The notes below the pieces were generated by a model. It was not told the DNA's origin. It saw nothing but the letters and a program-made list of their open reading frames with translations, and did not search any database. This document shows, one piece after another, positions 15,038-22,797 of a stretch of 26,999 nt of DNA; the first letter of the stretch is position 1, and every line of letters begins with the position of its first letter. The stretch covers positions 1-26,999 of the forward strand of contig CAMEAW010000031.1 of the NCBI GenBank assembly GCA_945911685.1, written 5' to 3'. Position numbers and translations under genes: made by a program. This stretch comes from Bordetella parapertussis. GTDB taxonomy: Bacteria; Pseudomonadota; Gammaproteobacteria; Burkholderiales; Burkholderiaceae_B.

Positions 15038-16396
15038 CTCGGGATGTTTAGCGTGCCATTGCGTGGCCTGCTCGTACGCAGCACCGACTCTTAACACCAT
15101 CTTTTCATTGAAGCTTTTGCCAACTAGCTGCATGGATAAGGGCAAGCCCCCAGATGACTGACCTGTCATGACCGCCAACGCAGGATGCCCAGTCAAATTG
15201 AAAGGCATACGGGCTTGTCGGGTATAGGTTCGCACGACCTCGGCCTCGTCATCAATCTGACAGGCTGGATCCATTGAGTTTGCGACTAACAACACGTCAT
15301 AGTCGTTAAACAAACGATCTACCGCATCAATCAGCAAACCGCGTCTTTGCATGGATTGCACATATTCGCCACCCGTCACAAAAGCGCCGGTCAGTAATTT
15401 ACGGCGTGACGTTTGCGAATAATCTTCAGGACGCTCACGCAACCATTTCTCGTGCACGGCCCAGCCTTCTGCCATCATCAAAAACTTTTGAGATACTAGA
15501 AAATCATTGAGCGGGGGTAACTGGACATCCGTCACAACAGCGCCAAGCGATGAAAACACCTTGGCCGCCTCATCAAGTGCGGCAGCGACCTCGGGGTGTG
15601 CGATCTCATCGGTTTCATGAAAATGTCGGACATAACCGATACGCAAGCCTTTGACGCCACGCTGTAAATCGGCGACATAATCGGAGGGCACATGATCGCC
15701 CCTCGGCTCAGCCATCGCGTTCAACAGCAAACCGGCATCTTCAACCGTACGTGTCATGGGGCCCACGTGATCCATCGTTGAGGATAAGGTATAGACTCCA
15801 CGACGCGAAACCAGTTCGTAAGTAGCCTTTAAACCCACAATCCCGCAGCAAGCGGCAGGATTGCGTATGGATCCTCCAGTGTCAGTGCCTAGCGCAAGAG
15901 GCACCAAACCCGCAGCCAAGGCCGCACCCGAACCAGAAGACGAGCCGCCGGGGTGATGTGCGAGGTTCCATGGGTTACGCGCCGGGGCAAAGGGCAGATC
16001 AAACGCGGGACCACCAATCGCAAACTCATGCAACGCTAGCTTACCCATCAAGATCACGCCAGCAGCACGCAGCTTACGAATCACCTGCGCGTCTTCGCTG
16101 GCCCGATGCTCGAGCATAATTTTTGAATGACACGTGGTCGTTTGCCCAGCAATATCGATAATATCTTTGATGCCGATCGGCACGCCATGTAACGGCCCGA
16201 GCGCTCGGCCTGATGCTATTTCGTGCTCGGCTTGCCGGGCGGCCGCTAAAGCACCTTCATGATTGACGTCAATAAAAGCATGACACTTCGGGTTGAGCGC
16301 ATCGATTCGGGCCAAGAGGTGTTGCGTCACCTCGACCGGCGAGAAAGACTTTTTACGATAGCCCAACGCTAGTTCTGCTGCAGTCATCCAGTGCAT
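15032..16396 (-). CDS. Amidase of the amidase-signature family (AtzE/GatA-like)
   Basis: The 454-residue protein carries the Ser-cisSer-Lys triad of amidase-signature enzymes: Lys77 in IGIKDI, cis-Ser152 in PGGSSSGSG and nucleophile Ser176 in GTDTGGSIR. The spacings of 75 and 24 residues match those of FAAH. It hydrolyses a carboxamide, ureide or similar bond in the cytosol; no signal peptide is present. The preceding small ORF ends 3 bp before its ATG and contains its Shine-Dalgarno (AAGGAG), so the two are co-translated. A small partner encoded directly upstream is typical of GatCA and AtzG-AtzE pairs. A full GatB is absent nearby, so tRNA amidation is unlikely. The substrate is unknown; M20 peptidase in the same operon suggests breakdown of an N-acyl or peptide-like compound. 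Confidence 0.88.
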   Translation of the reverse strand: MHWMTAAELALGYRKKSFSPVEVTQHLLARIDALNPKCHAFIDVNHEGALAAARQAEHEIASGRALGPLHGVPIGIKDIIDIAGQTTTCHSKIMLEHRASEDAQVIRKLRAAGVILMGKLALHEFAIGGPAFDLPFAPARNPWNLAHHPGGSSSGSGAALAAGLVPLALGTDTGGSIRNPAACCGIVGLKATYELVSRRGVYTLSSTMDHVGPMTRTVEDAGLLLNAMAEPRGDHVPSDYVADLQRGVKGLRIGYVRHFHETDEIAHPEVAAALDEAAKVFSSLGAVVTDVQLPPLNDFLVSQKFLMMAEGWAVHEKWLRERPEDYSQTSRRKLLTGAFVTGGEYVQSMQRRGLLIDAVDRLFNDYDVLLVANSMDPACQIDDEAEVVRTYTRQARMPFNLTGHPALAVMTGQSSGGLPLSMQLVGKSFNEKMVLRVGAAYEQATQWHAKHPEL

Positions 16397-16399
16397 GGC

Positions 16400-16621
16400 T
16401 TACTCCTTAACTCGCATCGGCGGCCAAAATTCAGTCAATGGGTCACAGGGCAATGTATTTGAAAGGCCTGCGGTTAAACGCGTTGAGGCACGTAATTTCG
16501 CAACCGTTTTAAATGCCACGGCCACGTCCTCGGGAAACTGCTCGAAGGTTTTTTCTAAGCCAGTCTGTTTCACCCATACAGCCAAAGCAGCGTCTTCATT
16601 TATTGCAGATTGTTTCATCAT
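16400..16621 (-). CDS. Small AtzG/GatC-like (DUF4089-type) partner of the amidase, tentative
   Basis: About 73 residues, mostly helical, with the tail LPCDPLTEFWPP. AtzG-like subunits (DUF4089) have a similar size, helical body and a Pro-rich end that wraps around the amidase subunit. The similarity here is by architecture and position, not by a clear motif. The open frame runs to an ATG at 16642 that overlaps the M20 stop codon, but GGAG stands just before the ATG pair at 16621/16618 (6 bases before the second), so I place the start there. The end of the gene carries the ribosome site of the amidase, and the spacing is 3 bp. If this is AtzG-like, it should stabilise the amidase and shape its active site. 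Confidence 0.6.
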   Translation of the reverse strand: MMKQSAINEDAALAVWVKQTGLEKTFEQFPEDVAVAFKTVAKLRASTRLTAGLSNTLPCDPLTEFWPPMRVKE

Positions 16622-16635
16622 GTTCTCCATGTCCG

Positions 16636-17973
16636 TCACCATTGCACAAGGCCGCGACCAATATCCATCACCATTCTGGTTGACAAATACAAACGAGGCG
16701 AAATCGAGTCGATAAAAACATATTCATCATCATTAGAGTGCGCGCCAAAGCCACGCAAGCCAAAACTTTCTAGCACCCCTCCTTTTGGCTTCAACCCTGC
16801 AAGTGCGGCATCTGTACCACCGCCCGTCGCAACTTCTGCAACCTCAAGGGTCTGATCAATCTCTTTGAAAATTTCAACGGCACGCTTGGCAATCACCCTA
16901 GAAGCTGGGGTCGCTTCAAACGCGGGGCGGCTACGAAAAAAACTCAGCTCAATTTTAGTATCTGGAATCAGCTTTTCTGTAATCGCAGCCCTTAGATCTG
17001 CCTCCATCTTATCCATATCTTTATTAAACAACGACCGCACATCGGCAATCGCCGAGGCTGACGCTGGAATCACATTACGGGTACCACCGCCTTGAATCAC
17101 CGTCCAATTAATTTTCAAACCCAAGGCTGGATCACCGAAGTTACGCGTTTTCAAAATTTGATGCGAAAGTTCGTAAATCGCATTGCGGCCGGCCTCGGGG
17201 CGTGCACCCGCGTGCGAAGCTTTGCCCTCGACCTTCATCTCAACGATCGCGATGCTACTGGTTGCCAGGCGCACTATATTTTTTTCGTAGCCACCGCCCT
17301 CGTATGACAACACTGCGTCATAGAAACCACCCTTCTCAATTAAAAAAGCACTTGAGCCAGACGAACCAAGTTCTTCATCACCATTAATCGCGACGGCAAG
17401 CTCTTCGTAGTCTTGAAAACCAATTTCTTTCAACAGACGTACAGTGTGCACAATGAGTGCAACACCATTTTTATCATCAGCGATGCCTAAGCCAAAGGCA
17501 CGGTTGCCCTCGATACGGAAGGGTTGTTTGACGCCCATCCCCTTCGAGTACACCGTGTCACGGTGCGCAATCAACAATATTTTCTTTTTACCCGTACCCA
17601 TTTTGCGACCATAAATGATCGAGCCAAGTGGGGCGCCTTTCAGTAGTGGATTCGACGCAGCCGCCTTGGTCGGGATGACTTCGACTTGCATGCCTAAGTC
17701 TTTTAATTCAGCGGCAATCACATCACCTAGCTTGGCCAGCCCTTCAAGGTCAAGGCTGCCAGATTCGATACCCACATAGTTCTTTAGCGTCTCAAGTAAT
17801 GGAGTGACTGCGGCATCGGCCTTTTGCTTGACAGACTGATTCAGCGCAGCTGAGTCCTGAGCCCAGGCAGCATTTGGCAACCCTGCGTGTGCCACCAACA
17901 TACCAAGGGCTAATAAAACGACCTTGTGGCGCAGACCTTTGACAAAGGGGATAAGTGCAATTTGTAATCGCAT
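16636..17973 (-). CDS. Exported M20-family metallopeptidase, glutamate carboxypeptidase-like
   Basis: The 445-residue protein has a Sec signal peptide with a basic n-region and probable cleavage after AWA near residue 38, so it acts in the periplasm. The di-zinc site of M20 enzymes can be followed: His137 and Asp139 in AHRDTV, bridging Asp166 in GIADDKNG, the Glu200-Glu201 pair in NGDEELGS, Asp388 in GGGTDAA and His412 in GAHSNDDE. His253 in SHAGARPEAG belongs to the dimerisation lid. The closest well-known type is carboxypeptidase G2, which removes C-terminal glutamate from folate-like compounds. AGGTG lies 4 bases before the ATG. It heads the operon with the small protein and amidase, and is divergent from receptor 4. 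Substrate is inferred only as an N-acyl amino acid or peptide-like molecule. Confidence 0.88.
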   Translation of the reverse strand: MRLQIALIPFVKGLRHKVVLLALGMLVAHAGLPNAAWAQDSAALNQSVKQKADAAVTPLLETLKNYVGIESGSLDLEGLAKLGDVIAAELKDLGMQVEVIPTKAAASNPLLKGAPLGSIIYGRKMGTGKKKILLIAHRDTVYSKGMGVKQPFRIEGNRAFGLGIADDKNGVALIVHTVRLLKEIGFQDYEELAVAINGDEELGSSGSSAFLIEKGGFYDAVLSYEGGGYEKNIVRLATSSIAIVEMKVEGKASHAGARPEAGRNAIYELSHQILKTRNFGDPALGLKINWTVIQGGGTRNVIPASASAIADVRSLFNKDMDKMEADLRAAITEKLIPDTKIELSFFRSRPAFEATPASRVIAKRAVEIFKEIDQTLEVAEVATGGGTDAALAGLKPKGGVLESFGLRGFGAHSNDDEYVFIDSISPRLYLSTRMVMDIGRGLVQW

Positions 17974-18195
17974 CAGACACCTGTTTTAAAAAATTTTGTA
18001 CGGTTCTTGAAAAAACCTCGTTTATCTGAATTTGACGTTACCATAGTAAACAATCATTTTGCCCGTGATTATCCAAAAACATAGAGCGTTCAGAGACCAC
18101 GTGCGCACAACTGCAGCGACAATAGCGTAGCCACCGACCGCCGTTCAAGGGAAACGCAGTCATCACTTTCACTTCATCAAAAGACGGAGTCACCA

Positions 18196-19224
18196 ATGAA
18201 AAAAAACAGTGTTTTTATCAACCACATCAGCAAATTAGGTTCGATAACCGTTTTCGGCACCAGCGTTTTACTGGCACTTTTTTTATTAGCCGCCCACACA
18301 CGGTCGGTAGCGCAAACGGGCTCAGCAGCCAATTTTCCTGAACGACAAGTCAGAATTGTGGTGCCGTTTCCGGCCGGTGGGGCCTCAGATATCGTCGCGC
18401 GACTCTTTGCTAAAGAGCTTGGCGAAACCTGGAAGCAAACAGTACTGGTCGAAAACAAACCCGGCGCCTCAGGGCACTTAGGCGGGCAATATGTCGCCAG
18501 TGCCAAGCCTGATGGTCACACACTCGTTCTTGCCGACATGAGCACCTTCACGATGAGTCCGGCGCTCATGCCAGGGCTCGCCTACAACCCAGGCAAAGAA
18601 CTCACACCCGTGGTCATTGCAGCCTTCTCGCCTCATATTTTGGTTGTTAAAAATCAAATGCCGGTCAAAAGCTTTGACGAATTCATCGCTTACGCAAAAG
18701 CCCAAAAAAACCCCTTAAGCTTAGGCGCAACCCTTGGCACTTCGACTCATCTAGCCGGCGTCGTCATGAGCCAAAGTCTTGGCTTTGAGATGAATTTTAT
18801 TGGCTACAAAGGTGGTGCCCAAGTCGTAAGCGATTTAGCTGGCGGCCAAATTGATTCGGCTCTCAATAGTTTTTTAGCAACTTACGGTATGGTCAAAGCG
18901 GGTAATTTCAAGCTGTTGGCAGTGGCTAGCCCTAAACGTTTTAGTCAAATTCCCGACACACCTGCCATTAGCGAAAAAATCCCCAATTTCGTGACCGGGT
19001 CGTTTCAAGGGATGATGACCGCCACTGGCACACCGCCAGCCATCATCGAAAAAATCAACGCCGAAGTGCAGCGGATTGCAGCAACCCCTGAAGTGCAAAA
19101 GCGCTTGACTGATCTGGGCTCTGACGCTGTCCCCCTATCCCCTAAAGAAGTGCAGCAGTGGATGGTCGATCAAACAGCGTTTTGGGGCAAAGTCATTAAA
19201 GAGAACAACATTAAACTGCAATAG
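18196..19224 (+). CDS. Bug/TctC-family receptor 4
   Basis: The 342-residue protein has a long signal peptide (hydrophobic core VLLALFLLAAH, cleavage near VAQ around residue 40) and the Bug landmarks FPERQVRIVVPFPAGGASD, VENKPGASGHLGG, KPDGHTLVLAD (His replaces the common Tyr) and IGYKGGAQVVSDLAGGQ. GGAG stands 6 bases before the ATG. It is divergent from the M20-AtzG-amidase operon, sharing a 222-bp intergenic region, which suggests common control and that its ligand may be a substrate or product of those enzymes. No membrane subunits are adjacent. Confidence 0.88.
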   Translation: MKKNSVFINHISKLGSITVFGTSVLLALFLLAAHTRSVAQTGSAANFPERQVRIVVPFPAGGASDIVARLFAKELGETWKQTVLVENKPGASGHLGGQYVASAKPDGHTLVLADMSTFTMSPALMPGLAYNPGKELTPVVIAAFSPHILVVKNQMPVKSFDEFIAYAKAQKNPLSLGATLGTSTHLAGVVMSQSLGFEMNFIGYKGGAQVVSDLAGGQIDSALNSFLATYGMVKAGNFKLLAVASPKRFSQIPDTPAISEKIPNFVTGSFQGMMTATGTPPAIIEKINAEVQRIAATPEVQKRLTDLGSDAVPLSPKEVQQWMVDQTAFWGKVIKENNIKLQ

Positions 19225-19379
19225 GCCGTCAGTAAATGCAAAGGCGCTGCGTTCAGTGCGTCAAAGCCCTCGTTTCTGCGCTTTTTGGGTCAGCAAGCCG
19301 ATATAGTGCCTCAGGATCACCTCTAAGCTCGTATTGTCCATACGCGCATCGAGTTGATGAGTGAGCACTGAGCGCCTTG

Positions 19380-21557
19380 ATGACCCTACCCCGTGTAAGA
19401 ATCCCATTTTCAGTCCTGCTGATCCTTTTGATCGCAATGATCACAGCAGCGTTGAGCCTTGTTGCCTATAAATTGGCGAATGAAGCCAGTAACTTAACTG
19501 CACGTCAGCACACACTGGGCATGTCGACTGAGACCTTGCAAAGCATCCGACGGATGCTCGCCTCGGCTAGGCTCGTGACGCGTCTGACCTCACATTCAAC
19601 CCTGACGCAGCAAGAGGATCTTGAATCAAGACTCAGCCAACTGGGGTTTATCAAAGAGGCGCTCTCAGACTCGCCCACCATCTCTGCAATATTTATCGGC
19701 TACGCCACGGGCGATTTCTTTTTGGTACGCGTGGTACGCGATCTACAACACGCTATCTCTTTAAAGCTGCACCCTGACACGCGTTTAATTGTACAAAGTA
19801 TCGAGCACACCGACATCGATCAAACCTCCGCTGGCAGCGCTGCAGCAAATGTGCACGGGCGTTTTATTTATTTTGATAAGGATTTAAAACAGATTTCTCA
19901 AACCTATCGCCCTGACTATGCAAAATCCTACGATGCAAGAACCCGCGGTTGGTACAAGTCTGCAGACGCGACCAGAGACCTTGTCACAAGCCCACCATAC
20001 GCGTTCTTTACTGACGGCAAGCTCGGTCAAACCTTATCTATAAAGTCCCCGGACGGACGGTCGATTATTGGTGTAGATATCAGCTTAGACACGCTAAATG
20101 ACATCATTAAGTCGAAAAGAATTACCCCCGGCACGCACTCTGCTATCGTCAACGATGACGGTTTTGTGATCGCTCTCGATTACGAAAATGATCCGCCGGT
20201 TTCAACCGCACTAGGCAATCACACACCCAAACCAAACTCGAGCGCTCAAAACTCGATCGGTAGCGCGTCGCAAACAATCATGACGACTCCGCAACTAAAA
20301 GACTTGCGTGAGCTGGACATCCCGATATTTTCAAGCATTATGTCTGTGTTTCACAAAAGAGACAGCACCAAACCGGTGTTAGCAAACTTCACTGTTGACT
20401 CAAATATTTGGCGAACCTCGACTTCGCCGCTACACATAGAGGGCGCAGCGCCGTTTTATCTGCTGATTGCCAGCCCCGAAAACGAGCTGTTAGCCAATGC
20501 CCATGAGATTAGACGCAGAGGCATTTTTCTAGCGATCATCGTGTCTCTATGCTCACTGCCGATTGGCTATTTACTCATTTCTCGTCCTCTCAAAAAACTA
20601 ACGACCAATATCCAAGGCATGATGGAGTTCAGAGAGGACAGCGCTCCGATCAAAACGTCTTTTATTTCTGAACTGTCTACGCTTGGACTGGCGATCAATC
20701 GTCTTAGGCAAACCATTCTGGCGTTCACCGCCTACGTACCGCGAGACCTGGTGCGTGACCTCGTTAAATCTGGTGCAAAAATTCAAGTAGGGGGTGAAAG
20801 CCGCTATCTCACGATCTTGTTCACCGACTTAAAAGATTTTTCAGCATTGTCAGAGAGCACGCCCTCGCGCGAATTGCTACAGCGTGTTTCGTATTACTTA
20901 GAACTCATGACTTTAGCGATCAAAGAAGAAGACGGTACGGTCGACAAGTTTATCGGTGACGCAGTGATGGCATTTTGGGGGGCACCGGTGCTCGATCAAC
21001 ATCATGCCTATCATGCGTGTGTGGCCGCGTTTAAAGGTCAGCGCCGCATGGTGAGTCTCAACGCGCGCTTACTCTCAGAGAAGAAACCACCACTGACTGT
21101 TCGAATTGGTATTCATACCGACGCAGTCTTAGTCGGAAATATCGGTTCAGTTGAGCGTTTAAGCTACACAGTAATGGGGGATGGTGTCAACATCGCTTCT
21201 CGCCTTGAAGGCATCAATAAAAACTACGGCACAAACATTTGCGTCAGCCATGCCGTCTATAAAGAAGCCGGAGAACGCCTTTGGTTACGCCCCATCGACA
21301 AGATTCGAGTGAAGGGCCGTGAGAGTGAATTTTTAATTTACGAATTGTTAGGAATACGCGATGGCTCAAGTGAGACGCAAGCCACTGAAACCGAACAAGC
21401 CCTGTGCGAACTGACGGAGCAGGCATATGCCTTGTATGCAGCCAAACGCTACACCGAGGCACTGAGCGCCTATCAAGACATCGTTGAACGCTTTGACGAT
21501 ACTTTGGCCCGAGTGATGAGCGAGCAATGTCAATCTTATCTGACAATCGAGGGCTAA
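19380..21557 (+). CDS. Membrane class III adenylate cyclase with a Cache-like periplasmic sensor
   Basis: The 725-residue protein has TM1 (about 9-31), a large periplasmic region (32-378) with dCache-type features (YDARTRGWYK, then TSPPYAFFTDGKLGQTLS), TM2 (380-401), a HAMP-like linker and a cyclase domain (about 475-655). The cyclase keeps metal ligands Asp483 (FTDLKDF) and Asp527 (KFIGDAVMAFWG), adenine-selecting Lys523 and Asp601 (MGDGVNIASRLE), and transition-state Asn604 and Arg608, so it should make cAMP. Residues 675-720 look like one or two TPR-type helices. A ligand in the periplasm would be sensed and converted to a cAMP signal. A TTG at 19377 is in frame one codon earlier, but ATG 19380 is preferred; no strong ribosome site is seen. 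It is flanked by Bug genes. Confidence 0.9.
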   Translation: MTLPRVRIPFSVLLILLIAMITAALSLVAYKLANEASNLTARQHTLGMSTETLQSIRRMLASARLVTRLTSHSTLTQQEDLESRLSQLGFIKEALSDSPTISAIFIGYATGDFFLVRVVRDLQHAISLKLHPDTRLIVQSIEHTDIDQTSAGSAAANVHGRFIYFDKDLKQISQTYRPDYAKSYDARTRGWYKSADATRDLVTSPPYAFFTDGKLGQTLSIKSPDGRSIIGVDISLDTLNDIIKSKRITPGTHSAIVNDDGFVIALDYENDPPVSTALGNHTPKPNSSAQNSIGSASQTIMTTPQLKDLRELDIPIFSSIMSVFHKRDSTKPVLANFTVDSNIWRTSTSPLHIEGAAPFYLLIASPENELLANAHEIRRRGIFLAIIVSLCSLPIGYLLISRPLKKLTTNIQGMMEFREDSAPIKTSFISELSTLGLAINRLRQTILAFTAYVPRDLVRDLVKSGAKIQVGGESRYLTILFTDLKDFSALSESTPSRELLQRVSYYLELMTLAIKEEDGTVDKFIGDAVMAFWGAPVLDQHHAYHACVAAFKGQRRMVSLNARLLSEKKPPLTVRIGIHTDAVLVGNIGSVERLSYTVMGDGVNIASRLEGINKNYGTNICVSHAVYKEAGERLWLRPIDKIRVKGRESEFLIYELLGIRDGSSETQATETEQALCELTEQAYALYAAKRYTEALSAYQDIVERFDDTLARVMSEQCQSYLTIEG

Positions 21558-21559
21558 AC

Positions 21560-21705
21560 ATACAGTCTTGACGGTCAGAGATTTAACCTTAACGGTCAAG
21601 CGTGAAGTCTGTTAGGTTAGCGATTGAATCTTAAAAGTGAAGCGTGCAGTCTTTAGGGCTAAGCGTTTAGTCTTTTTCATTGACGCTTTAGTACCTGCGT
21701 GTTAC
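21560..21705 (+). repeat. Degenerate repeat array with a period of about 21 bp
   Basis: Seven diverged units follow the cyclase stop: they start at 21560, 21581, 21602, 21622, 21644, 21665 and 21687, with lengths of 20-22 bp. A rough consensus is GTNNAGTCTTNANGGTNAAG. The clearest pairs are CTTGACGGTCA (21567-21577) with CTTAACGGTCA (21588-21598), and AGCGTGAAGTCT (21599) with AGCGTGCAGTCT (21641). Units are contiguous without unique spacers. The array lies 70-220 bp upstream of receptor 5 and fills most of that intergenic region. Confidence 0.65.
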
Positions 21706-21776
21706 TTTTTTTTGGGACAAACGGCTGGGTTGCAACAACGTTGCCTTGGCTTTCAAAAAAATGGGCTCGCATAATA

Positions 21777-22745
21777 ATGAAAATGCTTCATATCTTCGCT
21801 CTCGCCTTGCTAGCCTTCGCTAACGGTTCGTTCGCTCAAGTTGCAGATTACCCTACCCGCTCGATCAAGATTTTGGTGCCCTTGGCTGCCGGCAGCGGCA
21901 CCGACAATGCGGCCCGTTACTTTGGGCAACAGCTTGCCGGCTTGCTTGGGCAATCGGTTGTCATTGAGAATCGCCCTGGCGCCAATGGCATGATCGCAGG
22001 CACTGCGGTCAAAAACGCCCCAGCCGATGGCTATACGATTTTTTTGGGTACGCTGAGCCCGCTTGGCTTGAATGAACTGGTCATGAAAGGGCCTTTTCCC
22101 TACGACGCCGTCGCAGATTTTAAGCCGGTATCAGGCCTCACACGTGGTATGGGCGCATTTGTTGTGCCGGGTAATTCACCCTATAAAACTCTTGCAGAAC
22201 TCGTCACCGCAGCTAAAGCATCTTCACGACCGTTCAATGTCGGCACCTACGCCACCTCATATCAGTTGACGTTAGATTGGTTCAATAGTATCTCGGGCGT
22301 CAAGTTTGTAGGGGTGCCTTACAAGGGTGCGGCACCGATCTTTACTGACTTGATTGGTAATCAACTCGATTGGGGTGTGCTCAATTTAAGCGGCGTCTCT
22401 ACGCTATTGATCTCTGGAAAACTTCGCGCCATTGCCGTCACGGGCGATACCCGTGCGCCTGAGTTTCCAGACATCCCGACTGTGAAAGAGAGTGGCTACC
22501 CTGAGTACTCGAACTACCTGTGGACCTCTTTATACGTTCGTACTGAAACACCCGATCACATTACGAACAAGCTGGCTGCTGCACTGCAGCAAGTACTAAC
22601 CTCTCGTCAGGCACAAGAGTATCTGGTGACTACGGGCGGCGGTGAACTCATGCCCTTCGGGCCCGCGCAAATGCGAAAGATGCAACTTGATGAAATTGAA
22701 CGTTTTCGCGAAATTATAAAAACCTCAGGTTTTAAGCTGGAATAG
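21777..22745 (+). CDS. Bug/TctC-family receptor 5
   Basis: About 322 residues from ATG 21777, where a compact Sec signal peptide begins (core FALALLAFA, cleavage near FAQ). The frame is open back to a GTG at 21699, but that extension reads through repeat and T-rich DNA and would bury the signal peptide, so it is rejected. Bug landmarks: YPTRSIKILVPLAAGSGTD, ENRPGANGMIAG, APADGYTIFLG and VGVPYKGAAPIFTDLIGNQ. It is followed after 52 bp by the acyl-CoA synthetase and then the FadB-like gene, all on the same strand. This order suggests a receptor for a carboxylic acid that is then activated with CoA. Confidence 0.87.
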   Translation: MKMLHIFALALLAFANGSFAQVADYPTRSIKILVPLAAGSGTDNAARYFGQQLAGLLGQSVVIENRPGANGMIAGTAVKNAPADGYTIFLGTLSPLGLNELVMKGPFPYDAVADFKPVSGLTRGMGAFVVPGNSPYKTLAELVTAAKASSRPFNVGTYATSYQLTLDWFNSISGVKFVGVPYKGAAPIFTDLIGNQLDWGVLNLSGVSTLLISGKLRAIAVTGDTRAPEFPDIPTVKESGYPEYSNYLWTSLYVRTETPDHITNKLAAALQQVLTSRQAQEYLVTTGGGELMPFGPAQMRKMQLDEIERFREIIKTSGFKLE

Positions 22746-22797
22746 CGGCCTTCTTTCACCTTAAGCATTTGACTCTTGTAAAAGAAAAATTCGAAAC

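Noticed and set aside
15032..16621. GatCA of the tRNA amidotransferase
   Set aside because: No gatB nearby, M20 peptidase in the same operon, and catabolic context; the AtzG/AtzE-like reading fits better.
21560..21705. Possible CRISPR array
   Set aside because: Units are contiguous, vary in length and sequence, and have no unique spacers; no cas genes are present.
21699..21776. N-terminal extension of Bug receptor 5 from GTG 21699
   Set aside because: It would put 26 residues with no family similarity before a normal signal peptide and reads through the end of the repeat array.
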